Positions 35,416-46,960 of a stretch of 64,000 nt of DNA are shown here, piece after piece. The DNA comes from Calliphora vicina (lineage: Eukaryota; Arthropoda; Insecta; Diptera; Calliphoridae): contig NC_088780.1 of assembly GCF_958450345.1 (NCBI RefSeq), forward strand, positions 114,464,226 to 114,528,225, written 5' to 3'. The position numbers were made by a program, and so were the translations under genes. Position 1 is the stretch's first letter. Every line of letters starts with the position of its first letter. The notes below the pieces were generated by a model. It worked only from the letters and a program-made list of their open reading frames with translations. It searched no databases and was not told the origin of the DNA.

Positions 35416-37892
35416 TGTTACGATTTTTGCTAAAATAAAATTCACATCAGCAAAAGAATATTTTTGTTTACTGTTTGATTCTTTCCATTGGGTATCTTTC
35501 CCCTTTTTCTATCACGTTAGAACACAGTCAGTACTAAAATGAGAGTAACACGGTATCATTACATACCTACATATGTACATGTACAATAATTATGTACGCA
35601 TAATTGTTCACAATCAAACAAAAAAAGAAAAAAATAAAAAGGTGATATCTTTTGTCTTTCTTTGACTTTAGGTGTCAAATTGCTATTTCCATTGTCTTCT
35701 AATTCTCCTTGAACAATTGAATTATTCCACTGCGTAATTATTTTATATCACACCACTACTTTATGCTAATTTTATTGATCTCTAATCATTCTTAAAACTG
35801 GTGCAGCAAAGTAAAGAAGTGATCTTAAGAACATAAAGAAAGTTTATTTAAAGTGTGCTTTTACAAAAAGTGATAGAAATTTGTTTAAAGTTAGTGGTCA
35901 AAATCAGACTATTTGTAACTTATATCATTCTAATTAATACAATTTTCATTAAATTGTTCACCTTTAACAATATATTTTGATACTGTGAATGGAATAAAGG
36001 TAAGATAAAACATGTCTACTATTTTCTCGACTCTTGTCCCTAACTCATTTTGTTACTCAAGGTTCTTGTCATCCACATGGTAGTAACCTCTAAACGGTCA
36101 CGTTCTAAGACCATTTTGGTGGACCACATTGATTTACTCTAATGGTGGCGTTCTTTAAGCTTAGAAAAGTCTCAATATCTCAACCAGAAAATGAACTAAA
36201 CGTGGATCCGAAATTTTGAGCACGTGGATCATCATTTCCAGAAATTTCGTAACACTTAATTATAAAACCTTATTGATTTAAATATTATATAAATCACTAT
36301 CGTTGCATTTCATTAATTTTTAAAAACAATTTCAATTTGAATGACGTAATTCATTCCAGTTCATAATTCTTATATAAATCTGCCGAAAATTACATAAAAT
36401 TTTTATAGTTCTTGCCTAATCAAACTACATAACTAAATACGTAAATTACATACTTTCCATTAACATTTTGATAACCTAAAATTTCGGCGTTTACACTACA
36501 TAATTTAAGCTAATAATAATTAGATAACCTATAAATTTAATTAAAATCATACAATCTATAAGAAATTCTTAAATAATCATGATCATTAATTAAATTTTTG
36601 CATATACATCATGATAAAATAAGAACTTCTTATAAATTATCAAATTTCAAATATTAACTTAGACCTATTAAACTACAATAAAATTACAAATAATTAATTA
36701 TATAAGCCTTATATTATAAATATAATCATAAATATTTTCTAAAAATTGTTTAAATTGAATTTATAAAGCTAAAATCTATATGTCTTAAAATTACCTAATT
36801 GAATTCTAAATTTTCTCAAAAATTCTTTATTAATAATATATCGTTAACGTAAATCATATGAATTAAACAAAAGAATAATACTATTATTATTACAATTTGA
36901 ATTTTGCTAAATATTATATAAATTTAAAGTCATGTAACTATATTTTTTTTATTAATTACTAAGATTTTTTCTCTGGTGTAAACCAATCTACCTAATTTTA
37001 TTATTATTATCTTTTACTTCTTTTGCACATTTTTTATTAATAATTCTCACGTTCTAAATTTAGAATTTAACTTCATTCATAATCTTCATTTACACAAAAA
37101 ACAGAACTCATAAAATCAACAAAAACTACAACAACACGCATTGACTGCTGGGCCCAACAAATCAATCGACGTGGAGTAAATTTTGTTCATCAATTGTTTT
37201 TGTAAGTGATGATTACTCTTTAATTATTTTTATTCTTTGTATTATTCACACTCTTTTATTGTAAGTCAGTCCGTTTCTATTTTGTTCCCCTGTCCGAAAT
37301 AATAATGTAACAAGCATTAAACAATAATTATCATTATTAGTAATTTAGTATGCTCTCTACACTTAATGAGTGCAGATTTTGAATTTAAATATAGTATGTA
37401 TGAATATACCATTTATTTTTCTCAATTTAGTTTAATAAATTTTGCGTAATTTTGTTTATATATTTTTGAAATGAAGCACTAAGTGTTTTTTTTTAAGGGA
37501 AAGATAACCATGATGAAGATAGGTATGTAAGAAAGAAAAATTATGCCTATTTAGGGACAGATTGCAAAATATAGGGTATTAGGTCTGTCATAGGAGTCTG
37601 ATGAGTCAGTTGGGAGGGAACATTGTACCCTAAGTGGTTTTCCATCTTGCCACCATTTCACGAGACATTTTTGATGTAAATTTTTCATTCTTTTTTTTGC
37701 ATACTCAACGGGTATGGTGAGTATGCTATATGCTTACGCGTCAGATACACGGGTTGAGAACCAACGTACCTTAAATAGAGCTAGCGGGAAACCTTTTCTT
37801 CCATACCCCTTAACCTTTGTTTTTGAGCGGTTATTTTCAGTTTAATAGATTTTTCAATTTTTATTATTCGACTATCTAGCCGGCGCGTAACA
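35416..37892 (+). repeat. element 2 5' LTR (2477 bp)
   Basis: TGTTACG...CGTAACA. No ORF of note. Contains a GC-richer island at about 37130-37180 (CTGCTGGGCCCAACAAATC) followed by a consensus 5' splice-like GTAAGTGAT at 37202, and a second GC-richer stretch at 37560-37830. Confidence 0.94.
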
Positions 37893-37896
37893 TATA

Positions 37897-37914
37897 TGGC
37901 GCCCAACGTATAGG
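37897..37914 (+). promoter_or_regulatory. element 2 primer binding site, tRNA-Lys type
   Basis: TGGCGCCCAACGT, 13 bases matching the tRNA-Lys primer site of element 1, four bases inside the LTR; the remaining five positions diverge (ATAGG). Confidence 0.8.
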
Positions 37915-38941
37915 CCTCTGCAAGATCAAGCATATCTTGGATAAATCTTGCAAGTCAATACTCAGAAGATTGAAATTAAAACTTTTGCGGTATAAATATT
38001 GTGTGCAAAAATGCAATTACGTAATTTAAAATTTAAAATGTTCTATGAAATATATATTGGTTAAAACATATTTTTTTTTTTAAAAAAAAAAGTATAAAAC
38101 TATAATTTACCACCTATGCTTAATTTCTTGTGTTAGTCATAGTTTTCGTGTGAATTAGTTATTTCAGAATCTATTTGCAACATTTAGAAATTTTGTATTG
38201 AGAGCTTAACCAATTAAAGTTTTGTGTAATTTAAATAGACCAAGTTCTGAAATCAAAGTTTTAGTCTTGCTGCATTTAAACGAAATGATACGTGAAAGTA
38301 CAGTGTTGTAGATCTTAATAGAGACCATTAAATTAATTTATTTAAGGATTATTAATGATGCATATTAGCAATTTACTTCACGAATGTATTTTTTTCCATG
38401 TGAGAAAGTAGATCCGTATTTATGAATACGTTGCACTTTTTTTTTCAAATTAAGGCATATATTTTTTTCTTCAAGTACCTATTTTTTGTCATGGTTTATC
38501 TTTCCTTTTTTTTATGAATTTATTATCAACAAACCTATTAAATTTGTATAACTATATTAAATTTTTTTTAAGATTTGATATATTTATGCAACCGGAAATT
38601 ATCGTAAATTTTTTCTTATTATAAGTAAACTTTAAATCATAATTATTATATATATATATATATATATATTTTCATAAATTTCTTTACATTTGTATTTTAT
38701 ATTCGAATTTATTCTTATTATAAATCAAACCATTCAAATATATTAATCTATCTTTTGTTAAGAAAATCTTAAAACATTTCTACGGTAAATTTCATATTCT
38801 CATCAAATATTGTCTGTTTTAGAATAAAATTTTGTATTCTTATTCTGTCTTAGAATAACAACCTTTCATTATTAGTCTTTTATTATACATACATTTTTTG
38901 TCATTCTTGGCTCGTTTCTATTCTGTATATTTTTTATCGTG
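37915..38941 (+). other. element 2 untranslated leader
   Basis: About 1 kb of AT-rich leader between the primer site and gag, with a TA-dinucleotide run at about 38648-38670. No ORF. Confidence 0.5.
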
Positions 38942-40504
38942 ATGAATACCAGAAATTCTGCACGAGGGAATATAAGTAATTCTGGAATTCGAGGTCGAAG
39001 TGCAAGAAGTTCTTCTGCTTCTCGCAATAATATTTCAATAGAACTACAAGGTGCTATTCCCAAGTCTCGACCAAAAGTTATGCATTCTCCCACTGCCATT
39101 ACACCAAAACAAGCAAAACCTGTTGAGAGATCTATAAGCTCAAACAGTTTAAATTTATCCACTGCTATCATATCGGCTCCTAAACCTACGGAGGAAGCTC
39201 ATAGTTCAGGTAGCTTACCTACTTCCTTAATTTATCGTGATATTGAAATCATGGATAATCAAGAGCTATCTGCTCAAGCACAGGTCTTTGTTCCAACTAC
39301 TGGAAGAGTTTCCGTCTCTTGCACGAATCCGATTGCAAATCCCACGTATGAACCTCCAGTAGTCCAAAATATTAACACCCCAGTAGTTTCGAACAACAAT
39401 AATATGAATGCTAATATTAATAATACGCCTTTTGATTCCTTAATTGCCCTTATGGAGCAGTCTATGAGAAATACTCGAGAAGAGTTTAGTAGGGAACTTA
39501 GTTCCATAAGAGATAGCATTTCTCAAATTGGCTGTGTAAGCCATTCAGACACATTTAGGCAACGAGATATGCCACACAACTATGCAAGTGCCAATACACC
39601 GAATTCAAATATTAATCGATTTTTAAATAACCAAACGGATGCAAATCAAATTGTTGATAAAAATGTCAAATTGGAGAAGTGGAAGGTCACTTATGATGGT
39701 TTGGGATCAGTTTCTGATTTCCTCTTCAAAGTGCAAACACTTTGCTCTAGATCAAAATGCTCCGAAGAAAACTTACTCTCAAACTTTCATGTCCTTTTGG
39801 AAGGAAAAGCCGAGAATTGGTATTGGCTTTTCACTAAGCAAAATAGAAATGTCACATTTCCTTTGCTACGTCATGCTCTGACAAAAGAGTTTGGTCATCT
39901 TGAATCAGACCATGACATACTATTGAAAATGTCTCTAAGGAAACAACAATTTAAAGAGTCATACGATGATTTTCATTCTACAATTATTTCGATGAATCTC
40001 AGACTCCAAAACCCTCTACCGGATGTGACAGTAATAGACATTATAAAAAAGAATTTGAATTCTAATTTGCGATTTTTACTGTTTAGTACAGATACTAGGG
40101 ATTTAAATCAATTTCGAGATACAGCACGAAAAGCTGAAAAGGTCATTAGAGACACAAAGTTTCAAAATCCTACAGGACTGTCTCGAAATGTAAACGAAAT
40201 AGACCTTGCATTGCCCGAATTAGAAGACTCTGATATCTTAGATCCTCAGATTGAAGCATTATCTTTTACGCCAAGAAAACAAAAGTATGATTATTCCAAT
40301 ATTCAATGTTGGAACTGCTCATTGTATGGTCATTCATACATTTATTGTTCAGAGGAAATAAAAAAGCCATTTTGTTTCAAATGTGGTAACCAGGGCGTTT
40401 TGACTCCAAAATGTCCTAAAAATCACAACCAGGGAAACAAACAAATGGGCGAACTGGCTACCGGGGACACTCGTCCATCCCTCAAAACCCCGAGTATAAA
40501 TTAG
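38942..40504 (+). CDS. gag: element 2 Gag
   Basis: Gag of element 2, 520 residues from the ATG at 38942 (an upstream GTG is in frame but unlikely as start). The N-terminal 190 residues are low complexity, rich in Ser, Asn and Arg (starts MNTRNSARGNISNSG), with no RING finger, unlike element 1 Gag. A capsid-like region follows (KWKVTYDGLGSVSDFLFKV, AENWYWLF), comparable with KFDGSPNSLTVEEFLYRV and ARDWYWRY in element 1. C-terminal zinc knuckles: CWNCSLYGHSYIYC is canonical; CFKCGNQGVLTPKC has Val in place of His. Ends TAG at 40502-40504. Capsid assembly and RNA binding are the expected roles. Confidence 0.9.
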   Translation: MNTRNSARGNISNSGIRGRSARSSSASRNNISIELQGAIPKSRPKVMHSPTAITPKQAKPVERSISSNSLNLSTAIISAPKPTEEAHSSGSLPTSLIYRDIEIMDNQELSAQAQVFVPTTGRVSVSCTNPIANPTYEPPVVQNINTPVVSNNNNMNANINNTPFDSLIALMEQSMRNTREEFSRELSSIRDSISQIGCVSHSDTFRQRDMPHNYASANTPNSNINRFLNNQTDANQIVDKNVKLEKWKVTYDGLGSVSDFLFKVQTLCSRSKCSEENLLSNFHVLLEGKAENWYWLFTKQNRNVTFPLLRHALTKEFGHLESDHDILLKMSLRKQQFKESYDDFHSTIISMNLRLQNPLPDVTVIDIIKKNLNSNLRFLLFSTDTRDLNQFRDTARKAEKVIRDTKFQNPTGLSRNVNEIDLALPELEDSDILDPQIEALSFTPRKQKYDYSNIQCWNCSLYGHSYIYCSEEIKKPFCFKCGNQGVLTPKCPKNHNQGNKQMGELATGDTRPSLKTPSIN

Positions 40505-43500
40505 ATTCGGAAATTTTAGAAAATTATCACGAAAAGTCTAAATTTGTAAAATTTAGTACAACTTCTACACAAACTGAATTCCCTTATAACATTTTACCCA
40601 CTTTTAATAAAAATTTAACAGTATTTAAGAAACCTCGTTTAAAAATAATGAAATGTAGACTCAGATATAAGAAGCGAAAGCATTTCCGAAAAATTTTAGA
40701 ATCTACATTTATTCACGGATCAGATGATAGACCTTTTGCTAAGGTGAAAGTCTTTAATGAGCCCTTAATCGGTTTGCTAGATTCGGGGGCAAACGTATCC
40801 ATTTTGGGCAAATTTTGTTTGGATTTTTTAAAGAAAGTTAATATACCATTTAAACCTATGAAGTCTGCAATTAAAACAGCTAGCAATGCTAAACAGGAGG
40901 TAATTGGCTTTTGTACCTTGCCCATATTATTTAAAGGTGTTACTAAAAACATAGACTTTTATCTAGTGCCATCTCTGGGCCAAGACGCCTATTTCGGTAT
41001 AAATTTTTGGCGCGAATTTGCGTTGGCACCGGAAATAGTTCCCTCTCATTCTTATTATGTGACTGAATTGTCTTTTGATCAAGTAGAGAATGAAAATTTT
41101 CACAATCTTTCTCCAGAAGAAAAGTTAGAATTAGAGAAGACAATCCAAGAATTTCCGTCTTACGAAAAACTGGGCTTAGGTTGCACTAATGTCTTAGAGC
41201 ATCACATTGACACTGGTGATGCGGTCCCAGTGAAAAGCAGGCACTATCCATTATCGCCACCGAGGCAGGAAGAAGCCTACAGGGAGATTGACAGGCTATT
41301 AAATATGGGGGTTATTGAAGAATCCAATTCGCCCTGGTGCTCACCCGCTGTTTTGGTAAGAAAACCAGGGAAAGTGAGATTATGCATAGATTGCAGAAAA
41401 CTCAATTCGGTAACGAAAAAGGATTCTTACCCGTTGCCACACATAAATGGATTATTGAGCAGGCTTAAGGATACATATTTTATAAGTGGTTTAGATTTAA
41501 AAGACGCGTTCCTTCAAATAAAGCTTACGGAATCGTCAAAAGAGAAAACTGCGTTTGCAATTCCGGGGAAACCCTTATACCACTATAAATATATGCCCTT
41601 TGGTCTCTGCAACGGGCCCCAAACCATGAGTCGCCTCATGGACAAAGTCATCCCGTCACGTCTGAGAGAAAATGTATTCATTTATCTGGATGACTTACTT
41701 ATATGTAGTCAAGATTTTCAAACACATATGAAACTTTTATCTCATGTTGCTCATTGCTTAAAGGCAGCCAAACTAACTATAAATATTGGCAAAAGCAAAT
41801 TCTGTAAAACAGAAATTAGATATTTGGGTTACATAGTTGGCAACGGGTGCCTTAAAGTGGACCCTGAAAAAGTTCGTTCAATCAATGAATTTCCTTTACC
41901 AAAGACCCCAAAGCAGGTGCGTAGGTTTATTGGAATGGCAAATTGGTATAGGTCTTTTATTAGCAATTTTTCAGACCTTGTCGGACCACTTACGGATTGC
42001 CTACGTAAATCACAAAAACCATTTCGATTGACAGAAGACGCAAAATCCTCTTTTGAACGTCTTAAATTGGCTCTCTCATCAGCACCAGTATTGGCTCAGC
42101 CTAACTTCGAAAAAGAGTTTGTTATACAGTGCGATGCGTCTAAGGTTGGGGTTGGGGGTGTCTTATTTCAACTCGATGACAATGGCAATGAGCATCCAAT
42201 TTCATACGTCTCTCAAAAGCTAAACAAGTCGCAAAGTAACTATACAGTTACTGAATTAGAATGTCTGGCCGCTGTAGTTTCTGTTAAGAAGTTTCGCCCT
42301 TACATTGATGGTGTTCCTTTCCGTATCGTAACAGATCACTCATCTCTTAAATGGCTCATGTCTCAAAAAGATTTGAGTGGAAGACTGGCCCGTTGGAGCC
42401 TTCAATTGCAAAGATTTGACTTTGTTATTGAACATAGGAAAGGACATTTGAATGTAGTGCCAGACTGTCTTTCAAGAGTTGACGTTGATGAATTAGTTAT
42501 TTCTGATGTGGCTTACGAATTTGATCTTTTATCACCAGAATTCAATTGCGAGGAATATGTGGAGATAAGAAAAACAGTTTTAGAGAAAAAAGAATTGTTG
42601 CCAGACTTGAAAATTTCTGATAATCTAGTATTTAAAAGGGTCAAATTTAGGCAAGGAGGGGAAGAAGATGACGAGGAGTTATGGCGTCTTTGGATCCCAA
42701 AATCCCTTTCCCAATTAGTCATTAAAGTCGCCCATGATTCGAATACCTCTTGTCATGGGGGATTCCTTAAAACCTTGTCGAGAATACGTCAGAAATACTT
42801 TTGGCCGACAATGGTGCAAGACGTAAAGTCATTCGTTAACAAATGTGAGATTTGCAAATGCATTAAGTCAACAAATCAGATTTCAAGGCCCTTAATGGGT
42901 GACCAAATTCTGACAAATAGGCCATTTGAAAGACTATATTGTGACTTTCTTGGTCCGTACCCGTTGACAAAAGGGAAAAACACTACGATTTTTATTTGCC
43001 TAGATCACCTGACTAAATTCTTATTTCTCAAACCACTAAAAACTGCTACATCTGCAAATGTTATTTTATTTCTTCAAACTGAAATATTCCCAACATTTGG
43101 CGTTCCAAGGTGCATTCACAGCGACAACGGCAAACAGTTCGTTTCAAAAGAAATGACAGATTTTTTCAAATTATATGAAATACAACACATAACAACTGGG
43201 TTCTATGCGCCTCATTCTAACGCATCCGAGCGTGCAAATCGCGAAATTGTTACAAAAATAAGATACTTTCTGAATAACAACAAAGATCATGGGGACTGGG
43301 ATAAATATATTCCCCAAATATTATCAATTTTAAGAAGCGACTACCACTCTTCAATCAAATGTACCCCGTACTATGCGACATTCGGGCAAAATATGGTTTT
43401 ACATGGCTCCACCTACAAGATTTTAGAGAAACTTGGATGTATGTCTGGCGAAGATTTATGTGTTATGAACAATGTCGATAAATTAACAAAAATAAGAGAA

Positions 43501-43767
43501 AAAATTAGAAACAATTTAAACATCGCACACGAAAAATCAAGTAAGATCTATAATTTGAGAAGCAGACCAGTAGAATTTCACGTAGGTCAAACTGTCTTTA
43601 GAAAAAACCATGTTCTTAGCAACATGTCAAAACGAATAAATCGCAAATTTATGCCAAAGTTCATAAAGTGTAAAATAAAGGAAAGAATTGGTAAAAACTT
43701 GTATGGTATAGAAGATCTGAAGGGAAAATACATTGGAAAATATCATTCCTCTGATCTTAAAACATAA
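40420..43767 (+). CDS. pol: element 2 Pol (protease, reverse transcriptase, RNase H, integrase)
   Basis: Translated by -1 frameshift from gag; the first ATG in the frame is at 40648 but is probably not the start. Domains: retropepsin LLDSGANVSILG near 40778; RT with LDLKDAFLQIKL and IYLDDLL near 41685; RNase H with IQCDASKVGVGG near 42128; integrase zinc domain with H...CHGG and CEICKCIK (about 42732-42860); catalytic D in CDFLGP (about 42940), D in SDNGKQF (about 43120) and E in NASERANR (about 43224), again D,D34E; C-terminal KERIGKN and KYHSSDLK. The frame is intact to TAA at 43765-43767. It shares the same overall plan as element 1 Pol but the sequences are clearly different, so the two are separate families within one lineage. 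Confidence 0.95.
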   Translation, partial: KSQPGKQTNGRTGYRGHSSIPQNPEYKLDSEILENYHEKSKFVKFSTTSTQTEFPYNILPTFNKNLTVFKKPRLKIMKCRLRYKKRKHFRKILESTFIHGSDDRPFAKVKVFNEPLIGLLDSGANVSILGKFCLDFLKKVNIPFKPMKSAIKTASNAKQEVIGFCTLPILFKGVTKNIDFYLVPSLGQDAYFGINFWREFALAPEIVPSHSYYVTELSFDQVENENFHNLSPEEKLELEKTIQEFPSYEKLGLGCTNVLEHHIDTGDAVPVKSRHYPLSPPRQEEAYREIDRLLNMGVIEESNSPWCSPAVLVRKPGKVRLCIDCRKLNSVTKKDSYPLPHINGLLSRLKDTYFISGLDLKDAFLQIKLTESSKEKTAFAIPGKPLYHYKYMPFGLCNGPQTMSRLMDKVIPSRLRENVFIYLDDLLICSQDFQTHMKLLSHVAHCLKAAKLTINIGKSKFCKTEIRYLGYIVGNGCLKVDPEKVRSINEFPLPKTPKQVRRFIGMANWYRSFISNFSDLVGPLTDCLRKSQKPFRLTEDAKSSFERLKLALSSAPVLAQPNFEKEFVIQCDASKVGVGGVLFQLDDNGNEHPISYVSQKLNKSQSNYTVTELECLAAVVSVKKFRPYIDGVPFRIVTDHSSLKWLMSQKDLSGRLARWSLQLQRFDFVIEHRKGHLNVVPDCLSRVDVDELVISDVAYEFDLLSPEFNCEEYVEIRKTVLEKKELLPDLKISDNLVFKRVKFRQGGEEDDEELWRLWIPKSLSQLVIKVAHDSNTSCHGGFLKTLSRIRQKYFWPTMVQDVKSFVNKCEICKCIKSTNQISRPLMGDQILTNRPFERLYCDFLGPYPLTKGKNTTIFICLDHLTKFLFLKPLKTATSANVILFLQTEIFPTFGVPRCIHSDNGKQFVSKEMTDFFKLYEIQHITTGFYAPHSNASERANREIVTKIRYFLNNNKDHGDWDKYIPQILSILRSDYHSSIKCTPYYATFGQNMVLHGSTYKILEKLGCMSGEDLCVMNNVDKLTKIREKIRNNLNIAHEKSSKIYNLRSRPVEFHVGQTVFRKNHVLSNMSKRINRKFMPKFIKCKIKERIGKNLYGIEDLKGKYIGKYHSSDLKT
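40432..40438 (+). promoter_or_regulatory. element 2 -1 frameshift site G GGA AAC
   Basis: In gag register the bases read CAG GGA AAC, giving the canonical heptamer G GGA AAC. The -1 pol frame is open from 40420, just after its stop at 40417-40419, and overlaps gag to 40501. This is the type of slippery site known from lentiviral gag-pol. No stimulatory structure was identified. Confidence 0.8.
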
Positions 43768-43910
43768 AACTTGCCCGGCTTATCGTGGGTCGAGCCACAC
43801 TTTGCAATGAACGTATAATAAAAATTGTTTCTTTAATTCTTCCAATTGATAACCAAAAATCTTTTTTCTATTCGTCCTTAATTTGGAAAATTTTCGGAGC
43901 GAGATAGCTT
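43768..43910 (+). other. element 2 short 3' untranslated segment
   Basis: 143 bp between the pol stop and the 3' LTR, so there is no room for env. Purine-rich GGAGCGAGATAG near its end is the best candidate polypurine tract. Confidence 0.6.
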
Positions 43911-46387
43911 TGTTACGATTTTTGCTAAAATAAAATTCACATCAGCAAAAGAATATTTTTGTTTACTGTTTGATTCTTTCCATTGGGTATCTTTCCCCTT
44001 TTTCTATCACGTTAGAACACAGTCAGTACTAAAATGAGAGTAACACGGTATCATTACATACCTACATATGTACATGTACAATAATTATGTACGCATAATT
44101 GTTCACAATCAAACAAAAAAAGAAAAAAATAAAAAGGTGATATCTTTTGTCTTTCTTTGACTTTAGGTGTCAAATTGCTATTTCCATTGTCTTCTAATTC
44201 TCCTTGAACAATTGAATTATTCCACTGCGTAATTATTTTATATCACACCACTACTTTATGCTAATTTTATTGATCTCTAATCATTCTTAAAACTGGTGCA
44301 GCAAAGTAAAGAAGTGATCTTAAGAACATAAAGAAAGTTTATTTAAAGTGTGCTTTTACAAAAAGTGATAGAAATTTGTTTAAAGTTAGTGGTCAAAATC
44401 AGACTATTTGTAACTTATATCATTCTAATTAATACAATTTTCATTAAATTGTTCACCTTTAACAATATATTTTGATACTGTGAATGGAATAAAGGTAAGA
44501 TAAAACATGTCTACTATTTTCTCGACTCTTGTCCCTAACTCATTTTTTTACTCAAGGTTCTTGTCATCCACATGGTAGTAACCTCTAAACGGTCACGTTC
44601 TAAGACCATTTTGGTGGACCACATTGATTTACTCTAATGGTGGCGTTCTTTAAGCTTAGAAAAGTCTCAATATCTCAACCAGAAAATGAACTAAACGTGG
44701 ATCCGAAATTTTGAGCACGTGGATCATCATTTCCAGAAATTTCGTAACACTTAATTATAAAACCTTATTGATTTAAATATTATATAAATCACTATCGTTG
44801 CATTTCATTAATTTTTAAAAACAATTTCAATTTGAATGACGTAATTCATTCCAGTTCATAATTCTTATATAAATCTGCCGAAAATTACATAAAATTTTTA
44901 TAGTTCTTGCCTAATCAAACTACATAACTAAATACGTAAATTACATACTTTCCATTAACATTTTGATAACCTAAAATTTCGGCGTTTACACTACATAATT
45001 TAAGCTAATAATAATTAGATAACCTATAAATTTAATTAAAATCATACAATCTATAAGAAATTCTTAAATAATCATGATCATTAATTAAATTTTTGCATAT
45101 ACATCATGATAAAATAAGAACTTCTTATAAATTATCAAATTTCAAATATTAACTTAGACCTATTAAACTACAATAAAATTACAAATAATTAATTATATAA
45201 GCCTTATATTATAAATATAATCATAAATATTTTCTAAAAATTGTTTAAATTGAATTTATAAAGCTAAAATCTATATGTCTTAAAATTACCTAATTGAATT
45301 CTAAATTTTCTCAAAAATTCTTTATTAATAATATATCGTTAACGTAAATCATATGAATTAAACAAAAGAATAATACTATTATTATTACAATTTGAATTTT
45401 GCTAAATATTATATAAATTTAAAGTCATGTAACTATATTTTTTTTATTAATTACTAAGATTTTTTCTCTGGTGTAAACCAATCTACCTAATTTTATTATT
45501 ATTATCTTTTACTTCTTTTGCACATTTTTTATTAATAATTCTCACGTTCTAAATTTAGAATTTAACTTCATTCATAATCTTCATTTACACAAAAAACAGA
45601 ACTCATAAAATCAACAAAAACTACAACAACACGCATTGACTGCTGGGCCCAACAAATCAATCGACGTGGAGTAAATTTTGTTCATCAATTGTTTTTGTAA
45701 GTGATGATTACTCTTTAATTATTTTTATTCTTTGTATTATTCACACTCTTTTATTGTAAGTCAGTCCGTTTCTATTTTGTTCCCCTGTCCGAAATAATAA
45801 TGTAACAAGCATTAAACAATAATTATCATTATTAGTAATTTAGTATGCTCTCTACACTTAATGAGTGCAGATTTTGAATTTAAATATAGTATGTATGAAT
45901 ATACCATTTATTTTTCTCAATTTAGTTTAATAAATTTTGCGTAATTTTGTTTATATATTTTTGAAATGAAGCACTAAGTGTTTTTTTTTAAGGGAAAGAT
46001 AACCATGATGAAGATAGGTATGTAAGAAAGAAAAATTATGCCTATTTAGGGACAGATTGCAAAATATAGGGTATTAGGTCTGTCATAGGAGTCTGATGAG
46101 TCAGTTGGGAGGGAACATTGTACCCTAAGTGGTTTTCCATCTTGCCACCATTTCACGAGACATTTTTGATGTAAATTTTTCATTCTTTTTTTTGCATACT
46201 CAACGGGTATGGTGAGTATGCTATATGCTTACGCGTCAGATACACGGGTTGAGAACCAACGTACCTTAAATAGAGCTAGCGGGAAACCTTTTCTTCCATA
46301 CCCCTTAACCTTTGTTTTTGAGCGGTTATTTTCAGTTTAATAGATTTTTCAATTTTTATTATTCGACTATCTAGCCGGCGCGTAACA
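43911..46387 (+). repeat. element 2 3' LTR (2477 bp)
   Basis: Same length as the 5' LTR and identical as far as compared, except for T instead of G at 44547. Confidence 0.94.
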
Positions 46388-46391
46388 CAAT

Positions 46392-46960
46392 CTTGTATAC
46401 CCACCACCAATATGTGGATATAATTTATTTATTGACAATAATACATTTGTCTGATATAGGGTCAATTATGGACCGATCATTACACAAGTTGGTACAAAGA
46501 TTTATGTTCATATAAAACTTGTTTATGTTCAATTTCATCACGATAGTAATTATTATAAAACAATTATGAATGTTCAAGTCACTTTCAGAAGCAGGCCTGG
46601 TAAGTGGCTAAGGACAAATGTTGCCCGATTATTGCTATACTTTATAGTATAATTTTGGAGTAATTTGTGCAAAGTTGTATCGGGATCGCCGCATAATCAA
46701 CATATTTATGACTGCTCAAACAGTATTCTGGAAGGACATTTGTATGGAAATCATGGACCGATATTGCCCATTTTATATACCAAACAAAACCGTATCAACA
46801 GAAAGTATTTGTGAATAATTTCTGGCAGGTAGATAGCTTTTTCTTTTTGGCCCTATCGTTTTTCGGACGGACATACCTAGATCTTCGTAGAATCTTAGAA
46901 GGACCCAGAGTGTCAGAATTAATCAGAATTAATCAATACCCTCATCTTTTTTGATGGATC
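46392..46960 (+). repeat. dispersed repeat with TTGGC hairpin head, split by element 2
   Basis: Rejoining the flanks of element 2 gives a head with the short hairpin ATTGGC-TAT-GCCAAT followed by CTTGTATACCCACCACC. This is the same layout as the copies at 3471, 29329, 55683 and 56939. The body has TATGGACCGATCATTAC and CGGACGGACAT phrases. It continues to an ATACCCTCATC motif near 46935. The left part of the head is at about 35396-35415. Confidence 0.6.

Larger units (their letters stand above)
35416..46387 (+). mobile_element. Element 2: complete Ty3/gypsy LTR retrotransposon with 2.48 kb LTRs
   Basis: A 10,972-bp insertion bounded by 4-bp direct repeats CAAT (35412-35415 and 46388-46391). 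LTRs start TGTTACG and end CGTAACA. Order: 5' LTR, tRNA-Lys-type primer site, leader, gag, -1 frameshifted pol, 3' LTR; no env. It is a different family from element 1 (sequence diverged throughout Pol, Gag without RING) but has the same architecture. The two LTRs differ at one base that I noticed (G at 36052, T at 44547), so insertion is recent. It is antisense to the host beat gene. A purine-rich GGAGCGAGATAG just upstream of the 3' LTR could be the polypurine tract. Confidence 0.95.

Noticed and set aside
37598..37605. CTGATGAG in the element 2 LTR, like a hammerhead ribozyme core
   Set aside because: No matching stem II closing into GAAA and no stem III with a cleavage triplet could be found around it; the same holds for its LTR twin near 46093.
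43768..43910. Possible env gene after pol in element 2, as in gypsy-type retroviruses
   Set aside because: Only 143 bp separate pol from the LTR; element 1 has only about 53 bp. Neither can hold env.
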